Part shown: positions 56,554 to 64,000 of the stretch, piece after piece | How positions within the stretch are numbered: position 1 is the stretch's first letter | Layout of the letters: each line of letters opens with the position of its first letter | Assembly: GCF_030718935.1 (NCBI RefSeq) | Contig: NZ_CP132194.1 | Location: 3,100,001 to 3,164,000, forward strand | Length of the DNA stretch: 64,000 nucleotides | Direction of reading: 5' to 3' | Origin: Psychrobacter sp. M13 | GTDB taxonomy: Bacteria; Pseudomonadota; Gammaproteobacteria; Pseudomonadales; Moraxellaceae | Position numbers and translations under genes: made by a program | The notes under the pieces: model-generated | Databases searched by the model: none | Seen by the model: the letters and a program-made list of their open reading frames with translations, nothing else | Told to the model about the DNA's origin: nothing

Positions 56554-57018
56554 TTATGGTCTTGGCAAAGCAAATAGTCCTGTTAATATAGCGCTGACGA
56601 CTCCTATTAATGTTATAAAGATCACACCCTCTATATCATTTGCTATAAATGTAGCAACAACTGTAGTTGTACATGCACCAATGACAGCTGACCATAACAA
56701 TCCTTTAGCATTGCGATGCAGCTTAAAGCTGGCTATCAAAAAACCTGCTAAAGTTGCTGGAATGACACCAAATACAAAGCCAAGAAACAGTCCTGCAAAA
56801 ATAAGGTAAAAGTCCTCTAGTGCAAATGATTCAATTAAAACAAGACTCATTAAGAAAGCTCCACCGATAGGACCACCAAGCAATAAATACATAAGTATCA
56901 CTTTACCAGTAGGATAATTACTTTCTACTACTAGCGTTTCATCCAATTTAAACTCTTCTTCAGGCAACTGAATAGCTGCTGCGGTAGTAGCATTTTTCTT
57001 TATATCGTTGGATGACAT
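56554..57018 (-). CDS. Four-helix membrane protein, paralogue 4
   Basis: Fourth member: 154 aa with an acidic N-terminus, then N-Y-P-T-G-K-V-I-L, LGGPIGG, GVIPATLAGF and a C-terminal LPRP. First gene of the run P4-P3-epimerase-P2, with operator C about 60 bases upstream. Function unknown. Confidence 0.72.
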   Translation of the reverse strand: MSSNDIKKNATTAAAIQLPEEEFKLDETLVVESNYPTGKVILMYLLLGGPIGGAFLMSLVLIESFALEDFYLIFAGLFLGFVFGVIPATLAGFLIASFKLHRNAKGLLWSAVIGACTTTVVATFIANDIEGVIFITLIGVVSAILTGLFALPRP

Positions 57019-57078
57019 AAGAGGCTCCTAATATTTCAAAAACTAATCTCATAAACTCAATAGGTATTTTTATAATAA

Positions 57079-57096
57079 TTTCTGTCAAAACTGAAA
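57079..57096. promoter_or_regulatory. Operator C (GbsR regulon candidate)
   Basis: TTTCTGTCAAAACTGAAA, identical to operator A, in front of paralogue 4. Confidence 0.7.
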
Positions 57097-57128
57097 TGAG
57101 CAGCTAAATTTTTATTTTTTAATACATC

Positions 57129-57647
57129 CTATCCCAAAAACTTCTTTACACTAGCGCCTAGTTTCAATACCTTTTTTAGCGCACTTGTCGGCAGTCTCAA
57201 CATCTCTGACGACCAAGTAGTGACGGTGGCTACAAACTCCTGAGTATCTTTAATGCGTGTCTTGACTTCGCTATTCTCAAATTCAAACTCAGGACTGTCC
57301 ATTAGCTCTTGTAGGAAATGTACCGTCGGATCAAGTTCACGCTTTTGACGCTCAACTACTACGATACGTGCCAGCTCCCAGACATCAGTATTAGTGGTGA
57401 AATGATCACGCCGATCGCCTAATACCGAGACCTTTTGTACCAGTCCCCAATTTTGCAGCTCTTTAATACTAGTAGACACATTTGAGCGAGCCACGCCAAG
57501 CGTTTCAGTGATTTCTTCAGCATCTAACGGCTTACCGATAATGTATAACAAGGCATGAATCTGTGACATCGTACGATTGACGCCCCACTTCGAGCCCATC
57601 TCGCCCCAATGTAAAACGAACTTTTCGGTAACTGGGTTAAGTTTCAT
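57129..57647 (-). CDS. GbsR/MarR-family transcriptional regulator
   Basis: Winged-helix repressor of the GbsR branch of MarR regulators, 172 aa. DNA-binding core at about residues 20-75 (MSQIHALLYIIGKPLDAEEI, LGVARSNVSTSIKELQNWGLV), wing with VLGDRRDHF, then a long C-terminal helix pair for dimerisation. Operator D lies about 100 bases upstream, suggesting autoregulation. Neighbouring genes with the same site are its likely targets. Ligand unknown. Confidence 0.88.
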   Translation of the reverse strand: MKLNPVTEKFVLHWGEMGSKWGVNRTMSQIHALLYIIGKPLDAEEITETLGVARSNVSTSIKELQNWGLVQKVSVLGDRRDHFTTNTDVWELARIVVVERQKRELDPTVHFLQELMDSPEFEFENSEVKTRIKDTQEFVATVTTWSSEMLRLPTSALKKVLKLGASVKKFLG

Positions 57648-57746
57648 AGTAGTACTTGCTCTTTATTGATTAATCTAAGTACTCAAAAGGTTTTTATTTA
57701 TAGGTTATATATAAACAGCTTAAAACCATCATGCACCTTTCTATTA

Positions 57747-57764
57747 TTTCTGTCAACAGTGAAA
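57747..57764. promoter_or_regulatory. Operator D (GbsR regulon candidate)
   Basis: TTTCTGTCAACAGTGAAA, matching operators A-C except at the centre, in front of the regulator's own gene. Confidence 0.7.
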
Positions 57765-57801
57765 ATATGTTATTCAGATGATTCCACAACTATAGTTTGA
57801 G

Positions 57802-58503
57802 TCAGCGTATAACTTGTCCCGTCAGTGCATCATTAATCTGACTAGGTCGCTGATAATTTAAAGTTTCACCTGTTAGATAACGTACATTATTAGCATAGTT
57901 ATCATTTTTATCTGTATCTATATCTAGATTTGCAAAATAAGCTTGTGCTTGCGCTAACCCTGAAGCTGGCGGCTTGCCTGCGGGGTTACAACTGGTCGAT
58001 ACGACAAAGCCATAAGGGTTATTCGGCGTGACCATCTGCGCGCAGAGCTGCTGGATCATGGGATGAGCGATCAATCGCACCGCAACGCTATTATGAATAC
58101 CTGTAATCCAAGATGGAATAGTCACCTCAAGCGATTCAGGTAACGGCAGTAGCCAAGTTTGTGCCTGCTGTACTTGTGAGCTTACAGCTTGTTGATTAAT
58201 AGGATAATGATTTAAAAGAGGCTGCCAACTATCCGTTACGCTTTGACGCTGTTTAGCATTTAAGGATGCTAATAATGGCGCAATCCGCTTTATATTATCA
58301 GTGATTACGATCATACCCTTATCCACTGGGCGCTGTTTAATCGCTAAAAGCTGCGCTACTGCCGTCTCATTGAACGGATCGCAGCCTATACCCCAAACGC
58401 TTTCAGTCGGGTAACAAAGCAGCTTACCCGCTTTTAGCCATCTAGCAGCTTGGCTGATATCGGTCGTAATATTTGGGTTTGATAGAGGATCAGATGGTTT
58501 CAT
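57802..58503 (-). CDS. tsaC: Threonylcarbamoyl-AMP synthase TsaC
   Basis: Sua5/YciO/YrdC-fold enzyme that makes threonylcarbamoyl-AMP for t6A37 of tRNAs. CYPTESVWGIGCDPFN and the KQRPVDKGMIV motif fit TsaC. 233 aa, longer than the 190 of E. coli through inserted loops (YFANLDIDTDKNDNYANNV). ATG at 58503 (MKPSD) is preferred over a TTG three codons earlier. Followed by dprA upstream in the conserved oriC-side order dprA-tsaC. Confidence 0.9.
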   Translation of the reverse strand: MKPSDPLSNPNITTDISQAARWLKAGKLLCYPTESVWGIGCDPFNETAVAQLLAIKQRPVDKGMIVITDNIKRIAPLLASLNAKQRQSVTDSWQPLLNHYPINQQAVSSQVQQAQTWLLPLPESLEVTIPSWITGIHNSVAVRLIAHPMIQQLCAQMVTPNNPYGFVVSTSCNPAGKPPASGLAQAQAYFANLDIDTDKNDNYANNVRYLTGETLNYQRPSQINDALTGQVIR

Positions 58504-58572
58504 AAGAATCAATACGGGAAAATAGAGAGTGATAGATGACTTTATAGGATAATAAAGACTAACTTTAAGCTT

Positions 58573-59865
58573 TTATAGGCGTAAGTAGCGACCGCCTTGC
58601 TCGTTGATAACCCCTAATAACTCTAGCTCCATGAGCTGAGCGATGAGCTGAGCGGTACTTAATTTAGTGGTAACAAGTAGCGCGTCTAAATCCTGCCCAT
58701 GCCAATCTAGCTGCTCATAAACGTCAGTCAAATGCTCAGGAATGGTCACTTTCATTTTTATAGCGGTACTGATACTGGTATTGTTATTATTACTTTTATC
58801 GCTACTAACATCAGTACTACTATCTGGCTGGACCTGAGTGCTCTGCTTGCTGACAGACTCAGAATTTTTAGATTGAGAAGAGAAGCCTACTGGTCGCTTA
58901 GCACTATCTGCCTTAGAGTGGTCTGACCTAGAGTACCCTGCTGGGATAGTGAGCTGCGCATCGACATCATCGAGCACTTGCTCAGGATGATAGATCAATG
59001 TTGCGCCTTCGCGAATCAGATGCAGACAGCCTGTCGCATTATTATTATCGATATGACTGGGAATAGCAAAGACTTGCTTGCCTTGCTCGGAGGTCAATCT
59101 TGCTGTGATCAGCGAGCCGCTTTTTATAGTCGCCTCGGTGACAATAGTGGCTAGACTGAGACCTGCAACTAAGCGGTTGCGCCGCGGAAAAGTATGCTTA
59201 TGCGGAAGAGTGTGCGGGAGTAGCTCACTAACGAGACAGCCGCCTTGCTCTATGATTTGGGTGAATAGCTGCTCATGATGAGTAGGATAGCAGACGTCAA
59301 TACCTGTGCCCATCACACCGATAGTTCGCCCTTGATGCTCGACATGAGCTTGTGTCAGCGCCCCTAGATGCGCGCATTTATCTACTCCTACTGCCAAGCC
59401 ACTAGTAATCACGTAGCCGACTTGAGCTAGATACTGCGCCATATCAAAAGTAGTCTTTTGTGCATGAGGGGTCGGCTTACGACTACCGACCATAGCTATC
59501 TGTGCTTGTTGCAGGCGCGCACTATTGCCGCGACAGAATAGCAGTGGCGGCGGATCGTAGATCTGTAATAACTGAGTAGGATATGCTGGCTGATCGGCGA
59601 AGAGTATCTGATACTTACCACTATCTAGCGCTATTACAATCTTATCAATACTAGCGATAGTTTGTTCAGGCTCTTCATGACGTGCCAGATGGGTCTGGTG
59701 AATACCTAACTCTCGCCAAGCGCTTAGCGTCGCAGACCATGCTTGCTGTGCGCCGCCAAAATAACTAATTAGCTTATGAAAAGCCTTTAATGACGCATTC
59801 ACCTCATACCACAGCGCTACTGTTGCGCGCTGATCTGCTGACAAGGTGGGCTTAGATGCCGTCAT
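58573..59865 (-). CDS. dprA: DNA processing protein DprA
   Basis: Loads RecA on incoming single-stranded DNA in natural transformation. N-terminal SAM-like region, Rossmann core with MVGSRKPTPHAQK, SGLAVGVDKCAH, GTGIDVCYP, FPRRNRLVAGLS and KSGSLITARLTSEQGKQVFAIP, then a Ser/Gln-rich linker and a C-terminal winged-helix (DML1-like) domain. 430 aa, with the linker longer than usual. Neighbours tsaC and the LysM gene as in Pseudomonas. Confidence 0.93.
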   Translation of the reverse strand: MTASKPTLSADQRATVALWYEVNASLKAFHKLISYFGGAQQAWSATLSAWRELGIHQTHLARHEEPEQTIASIDKIVIALDSGKYQILFADQPAYPTQLLQIYDPPPLLFCRGNSARLQQAQIAMVGSRKPTPHAQKTTFDMAQYLAQVGYVITSGLAVGVDKCAHLGALTQAHVEHQGRTIGVMGTGIDVCYPTHHEQLFTQIIEQGGCLVSELLPHTLPHKHTFPRRNRLVAGLSLATIVTEATIKSGSLITARLTSEQGKQVFAIPSHIDNNNATGCLHLIREGATLIYHPEQVLDDVDAQLTIPAGYSRSDHSKADSAKRPVGFSSQSKNSESVSKQSTQVQPDSSTDVSSDKSNNNNTSISTAIKMKVTIPEHLTDVYEQLDWHGQDLDALLVTTKLSTAQLIAQLMELELLGVINEQGGRYLRL

Positions 59866-59963
59866 AATTCTTAGCTCTTAGTTAACCTGACTTTTAGTTA
59901 CTATTATCTTTAGTTACTCAGACTTTTAATTCATTGCATAACGACTGCAACTATCCTTAATCA

Positions 59964-61061
59964 CTACAGATACGGCGGTGGTAGCAATTGATCCCCTACC
60001 CCTAATGGCAGCTCCGAGCTTAGAACATAAGCATAGCTAATATCGGCAAAAGTGTTGAATACCATGACCATACCGCTAGGCTCGCTTGGCAAGCGTACTG
60101 GGGTGTCGTTATCGATAGTATCGCGTACTAGTGGCCCTTTTTGATAGACGGTTAATACATCGCCAGGTTTTGCGCCTTGTGTGCTCCCTAAATTAATGGC
60201 AACCACGCTACCACGAGCCGCTGAGCTAATAGAGTCCATGACTCGGATAATCATACCACCGCGCGTGACTGTTGCAGGTTCAGGATAGAATACTGGCGCG
60301 ATGTTATTATTAAGCTCGACGAATACTCGATCCCCTTCACGGACTTCTTTGCCATAGCTGGCTGTCAGCTGAATACTAGAGACGCCCTCTGTCGTGGAAC
60401 TCGTCACCAATCCTGTCGCTACTTGGGTCACCTCTAAGCCGATGACTCTTAGGGTTTTTGGATCAGTATATAACTCACCCTCACGATAAACCCCATAGGT
60501 CTGACCGACAATAAGCGGTATTCCTTTGGCATAAATCTTATCACCGCTAGCAGTGATTAAATTACGGTTTTTTGAGGCCAATACATAAGGTGTGCTGTTA
60601 AAGTCTTGTGGATTGACGATTACGGTTTTGTCGAGCCATTGCTTAATAGCAGAGAGTGGAATAGCAGGAATGCTGTTGGCAACTGAGGTCACAGTGACTG
60701 CACTACTCACTGCCACACCGCTCATTTGTTTTTCAATCCCAGCACAGCCCTCACCGGTATCAACACCGATCAAGGTTTTACCTTTGATAATACATAAAAT
60801 AAGCACGTCATTAGGATAAATAAGATTAGGGTTTTTTATTTGCTTATTAGTTGCCCAAATCTCTTTCCAGCGCCATGGACTGTCCAGATAGCGACCTGAG
60901 ATATCCCATAAAGTATCGCCTTTTTTGACGATATATCGATTGGGAGCATCGGCTTTGATAGTAGGCGCTGGATTATTGGCATGCGCGTTGCCCATTAATA
61001 GCGCACCACTAAAGGTGGTCATCAATAGCGCTTTCGCTAAACCGTTAAAGCTTATTTTCAT
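59964..61061 (-). CDS. tsaP: LysM-domain secreted protein, TsaP-like
   Basis: Periplasmic LysM protein; in this position next to dprA, homologues are TsaP, which anchors the type IV pilus secretin to peptidoglycan. Start MKISFNGLAK at 61061 gives a normal signal peptide (cleavage after A-H-A); the reading 13 codons longer does not. LysM at about residues 38-90 (YIVKKGDTLWDISGRYL ... NPNLIYPNDVLIL), then a beta-rich C-terminal domain (YGVYREGELYTDPKT, GDVLTVYQKG). 365 aa. Whether this strain makes pili is not shown here. Confidence 0.8.
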   Translation of the reverse strand: MKISFNGLAKALLMTTFSGALLMGNAHANNPAPTIKADAPNRYIVKKGDTLWDISGRYLDSPWRWKEIWATNKQIKNPNLIYPNDVLILCIIKGKTLIGVDTGEGCAGIEKQMSGVAVSSAVTVTSVANSIPAIPLSAIKQWLDKTVIVNPQDFNSTPYVLASKNRNLITASGDKIYAKGIPLIVGQTYGVYREGELYTDPKTLRVIGLEVTQVATGLVTSSTTEGVSSIQLTASYGKEVREGDRVFVELNNNIAPVFYPEPATVTRGGMIIRVMDSISSAARGSVVAINLGSTQGAKPGDVLTVYQKGPLVRDTIDNDTPVRLPSEPSGMVMVFNTFADISYAYVLSSELPLGVGDQLLPPPYL

Positions 61062-61272
61062 TATTATATCCATAAGAGTTAAGGTATAGCGTTTAAACAA
61101 TAGACGCTATGATAATGGCTCTATTAAAATTTAAATTCTGGCTTACGTTTAATAGTAATTTACTAAGCTTAACACTACTGTAAGCTAACTGTACCATAGC
61201 ATAATATTAGCGATTTTTTATAGAAAACTTATGGCTTATAGATATGAACACTTTTATACAGAATACTCATAG

Positions 61273-61288
61273 TGTTTCACATGAAACA
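61273..61288. promoter_or_regulatory. parS-like site 2
   Basis: TGTTTCACATGAAACA, identical to site 1 at 54921-54936 and one base from the ParB consensus. Intergenic, between tsaP-like gene and thrC. Confidence 0.7.
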
Positions 61289-61364
61289 AAATTTTCATAT
61301 CGCTGAGCTTCTAAGTCTATAAATACTATTAACAAGGTAGCATCAATGTTCTATATAGCTAGTG

Positions 61365-62786
61365 TTAAGCTGGATTAGCCATAACTTTTTGACGAATTTG
61401 CTCAGCGACTAATTCGGCTTTATTGTCTAAGATAACCACATGCTGCTCTAAGTCCTCTAAGCCTTCGGTATGCTTAGGACGAGCAATATCTATAGGGCCG
61501 ATAGCCTCGACGATCGTCTCTGCAAACTTAACAGGCAGAGCGGTTTCAGCGCAGATGATAACCTCTCCTGCTTGCTGCAATTCTTTAGCGACTTTAATAC
61601 CATCAGCCGTATGCGGATCGACCAGCTCACCATGTTGCTCATATAACGCTTCAATGGTTTGCAAACGGTCAGCGTGAGTTGATTTGCCAGCGGCAAAACC
61701 ATAGCGTGAATTGACCGCTTCCATTAGCTCTGCTAAATCAAAGCCCTGCCCTGACTTCACCCCTTCAAATAACTCATGTACACGAGCGCTATCTTTATCG
61801 AGTAATAAATAGACAAAGCGTTCAAAGTTAGACGCTTTAGAGATGTCCATTGAAGGGCTTGAAGTGACATAAGTTTTGTCCGTAGCGCGTGGCTGATAGG
61901 CACCTTGATTAAAAAAATCATTAAGTACGTCATTCTCATTGGTGGCCACAATCAAGCGTCCGATAGGCAAGCCCATCTCACGAGCAATGTGACCTGCGCA
62001 AATATTGCCGAAGTTACCAGATGGTACGCTAAAGCTAACTTGCTCATTATTGCTATCAGTTACCGCAAAGTAAGCCTTAAAGTAATAAACAATCTGTGCC
62101 AGTATCCGTCCCCAGTTAATAGAGTTGACTGTACCTAAGTTATAAGCGGCTTTAAACTCAGCATCTTGTTGCAGCGCTTTGACGATATCTTGGCAATCAT
62201 CAAACATGCCGTCGATGGCGATATTATGGATATTAGCATCGGTCAAGCTATACATCTGCGCGCGCTGAAACTCGCTCATTTTGCCATGCGGCGAGAGCAT
62301 AAAGACTTCGATGTTATCTTTACCCCGTAGCGCATATTCGGCCGCACTACCCGTATCGCCGCTAGTCGCGCCAATGATAGTAATACGCGCGTCTTGACGC
62401 TTAAGCACATACTCAAAAGCATTACCCAAGAATTGCATGGCGACATCTTTAAAGGCGAGCGTTGGGCCATTGGATAAGCCTAAAATATACAAGTCATCTT
62501 CAAGCTTACGCACAGGAACGATCTCAGCATCACCGAATACTTCAGCAGTATAAGTACGCTCGATAATATCTTTTAGATCTGCATAAGGAATATCAGTGGC
62601 AAAGCGTTGCATAATGGCTAATGCTAAATCTGGATAACTCAGCGAGCGCCACTCTTCTAAAGTAGCCTCATTAACATTTGGATAGTGCTCAGGCAGCATC
62701 AAGCCACCATCAGGAGCTAGCCCCATTAATAACACATCACTAAAATCCATCGGCTCGGTCTGACCACGGGTACTGATATATTTCAT
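61365..62786 (-). CDS. thrC: Threonine synthase
   Basis: PLP enzyme converting O-phosphohomoserine to threonine. N-terminus YISTRGQTEPMDFSDVLLMG and the PLP lysine in GPTLAFKDVAMQF, GATSGDTGSAAEYAL and SVPSGNFGNICAGH are all present. 473 aa, the long (yeast/Pseudomonas) type. AAACATG start context without strong ribosome-binding site. Lies where fmt-def lie in Pseudomonas, so the order has been rearranged. Confidence 0.95.
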   Translation of the reverse strand: MKYISTRGQTEPMDFSDVLLMGLAPDGGLMLPEHYPNVNEATLEEWRSLSYPDLALAIMQRFATDIPYADLKDIIERTYTAEVFGDAEIVPVRKLEDDLYILGLSNGPTLAFKDVAMQFLGNAFEYVLKRQDARITIIGATSGDTGSAAEYALRGKDNIEVFMLSPHGKMSEFQRAQMYSLTDANIHNIAIDGMFDDCQDIVKALQQDAEFKAAYNLGTVNSINWGRILAQIVYYFKAYFAVTDSNNEQVSFSVPSGNFGNICAGHIAREMGLPIGRLIVATNENDVLNDFFNQGAYQPRATDKTYVTSSPSMDISKASNFERFVYLLLDKDSARVHELFEGVKSGQGFDLAELMEAVNSRYGFAAGKSTHADRLQTIEALYEQHGELVDPHTADGIKVAKELQQAGEVIICAETALPVKFAETIVEAIGPIDIARPKHTEGLEDLEQHVVILDNKAELVAEQIRQKVMANPA

Positions 62787-62890
62787 GTTTTGTCCTGTCT
62801 TTGATCGTTTTTAAATATGAGATTGTGAAATTTGTATTGGTCGTAGGCTAATGCTTTCAGCCCAGCTAATAACTTTGCTAAATCAAGATG

Positions 62891-62907
62891 CTGGGTTAAA
62901 AACCCAG
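62891..62907. repeat. Dispersed palindrome CTGGGTTAAAAACCCAG
   Basis: 17-base near-palindrome also found, one base different, at 32211-32227. Followed here by CCTACG, as the other repeat family is. Located between thrC and the hypothetical gene. Confidence 0.6.
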
Positions 62908-62952
62908 CCTACGTAATGTTAACTAACCAAATCACAAGGCAACCTATGCAAC

Positions 62953-63519
62953 TTAAAACCAGCTGTCTACAATCTTTTCCCACTCTTCTTTTATTGGTTT
63001 TGCAGGGAAAGGTATGTTTATCTCCTCACCTCTATCATAATACTCTTTACTAATTTCTGAATTGAGTTGTTTAAAAACCTGTATAAAATTGTCTCTGTCA
63101 AAAATCACTTTAGGAATACCTATAAACCATTCGACTGCTTCAGCATTTTGTTTTTCTATGTCATCAATTAAAACACCAAATCTTTCCCAATAGACAAATT
63201 TTTTGTCGTAGCGCTGTTCGACAACTCTAACAGTGCAATCCAAATCCACGTCATCAGGGCAGGTTAGAATAGGAACATAGGTAACTGATCTATTCTCTGG
63301 CAAACCCAAGTATTGCCAGACAGCTTCCGTCTCTGCATGATCATATAAATCTAAAGCGATGGATAAGCTGCTATCACTAACCTCATTATAAGGTTTACTA
63401 TGATTGTCAGTATATTGAGCAAGCCATTCATTAATAGCTATATAATCAATAGCAAACGTAGAATAAAAAATTTCAGGACGCCATTTATTCTGCACGGTTA
63501 TAACTGAAAGCTTATTCAT
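62953..63519 (-). CDS. Hypothetical cytosolic protein (188 aa)
   Basis: Family not recognised. No signal or helices; rich in aromatic and acidic residues (WFIGIPKVIFDRDNF, VYWERFGVLIDDIEKQ). Soluble, single-domain in appearance, somewhat like immunity or SMI1/SUKH-type proteins in composition, but no motif supports that. Its base composition is AT-richer than thrC. Placed 9 bases from rsmB, where the conserved cluster would have none, so it is probably an insertion. Confidence 0.6.
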   Translation of the reverse strand: MNKLSVITVQNKWRPEIFYSTFAIDYIAINEWLAQYTDNHSKPYNEVSDSSLSIALDLYDHAETEAVWQYLGLPENRSVTYVPILTCPDDVDLDCTVRVVEQRYDKKFVYWERFGVLIDDIEKQNAEAVEWFIGIPKVIFDRDNFIQVFKQLNSEISKEYYDRGEEINIPFPAKPIKEEWEKIVDSWF

Positions 63520-63528
63520 CTAATTATC

Positions 63529-64000
63529 CTACTGCTTTTTGAGCAACGCATAATAAAAGCCATCACCTTTTAACTCGTCTATAGGCAAACACTGACGACC
63601 GATATCTTGCTCAATACCCCAATTACACTCTTCGGTAAGTTCGATAACGCTAGCGTCAGTATGATGATTAACAAACTCCTGCATCTGCTCGACGTTTTCT
63701 TGTTTTAATATTGAACACGTAATATAGAGCAGATAACCACCCACTTTGAGTTGTGGCCATAGATTATCTAATATCTCGCTTTGCAAACGTGCGGTTTGCT
63801 CGACATCTTCTTCACTACGCAAGATACTAATATCAGGATGGCGACGAATAACCCCAGTCGCCGTACAAGGCGCGTCTAACAATATTGCGTCAAATACGGG
63901 TGCATTATTGTCTTTGGCTTTATTCTGTCCTTGCCAGCGCGTAGCATCCGCACAAACAATCTCAAGCTGCACGTTGTCGGTATTTTTAAGATTTAAACGC
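63529..64000 (-). CDS. rsmB: 16S rRNA m5C967 methyltransferase RsmB, C-terminal part
   Basis: Cut by the window edge: the frame stays open to base 64000 (the first ATG-like codon inside is only a GTG), so the 5' part is missing. SAM-dependent methyltransferase core: DAPCTATGVIRRHPDI (catalytic Cys region) and ITCSI (second Cys, motif VI), ending GDGFYYALLKKQ. The usual neighbours fmt and def are beyond or displaced. Confidence in family high; RsmB rather than RsmF from the context and wording. Confidence 0.9.
   Translation of the reverse strand, partial: RLNLKNTDNVQLEIVCADATRWQGQNKAKDNNAPVFDAILLDAPCTATGVIRRHPDISILRSEEDVEQTARLQSEILDNLWPQLKVGGYLLYITCSILKQENVEQMQEFVNHHTDASVIELTEECNWGIEQDIGRQCLPIDELKGDGFYYALLKKQ

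Overview
The window reads as chromosomal DNA of a Moraxellaceae gammaproteobacterium, most likely Psychrobacter. The reasons are a complete Na+-NQR operon, an AT-leaning but not extreme base composition, a Pseudomonas-like tsaC-dprA-tsaP-(thrC)-rsmB cluster, and protein sequences that read like Psychrobacter or Acinetobacter homologues. Both ends are cut inside genes: rnr on the left and rsmB on the right.

Layout. 1-4.2 kb: end of rnr, a small membrane protein, a BON-MscS channel and hisA. 4.2-5.2 kb: a gene-less stretch with a small MITE-like palindrome. 5.2-14.1 kb: nqrABCDEF, an SDR gene, the flavin transferase apbE and the maturation factor nqrM, that is, all parts of the sodium-pumping NADH:quinone reductase plus its assembly genes. 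14.3-20.0 kb: an MFS transporter and a tesA-ybbA-ybbP-like operon. 20.0-22.7 kb: a visibly AT-richer two-gene anti-phage type cassette, made of a CD-NTase with a C-terminal sensor domain and a 2TM-NUDIX-like effector (a minimal CBASS). 23.1-35.7 kb: dld broken by an in-frame stop, avtA, hchA, hisH-hisB, tRNA-Phe, gph, fhs and yifB/comM. 36-46 kb: a secreted Ntn-hydrolase acylase, hemN, an nfeD-SPFH pair, a small outer-membrane barrel, and dnaK and grpE. 46.5-52 kb: two tandem esterase paralogues and two metallophosphoesterase paralogues.

52-57.8 kb is the other accessory highlight. A GbsR/MarR-type regulator, a fatty-acid desaturase, a DCC (DUF393) protein, a TIGR01777 epimerase and four mutually related small four-helix membrane proteins all lie on the minus strand. 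Four near-identical operators with core TTTCTGTCAAnAnTGAAA stand in front of the regulator, the desaturase and two of the membrane proteins, which suggests one regulon. 57.8-64 kb holds tsaC, dprA, a LysM protein (TsaP-like), thrC, an unknown gene and rsmB. Two identical parS-like 16-mers (TGTTTCACATGAAACA), 6.4 kb apart, together with this gene order suggest the right part lies near the replication origin.

Read together, the window is mostly housekeeping (respiration, amino-acid synthesis, heat shock, competence and translation factors). It carries one defence cassette, one lineage-type membrane regulon, several duplicated gene pairs, and dispersed short palindromic repeats in the gaps between genes.
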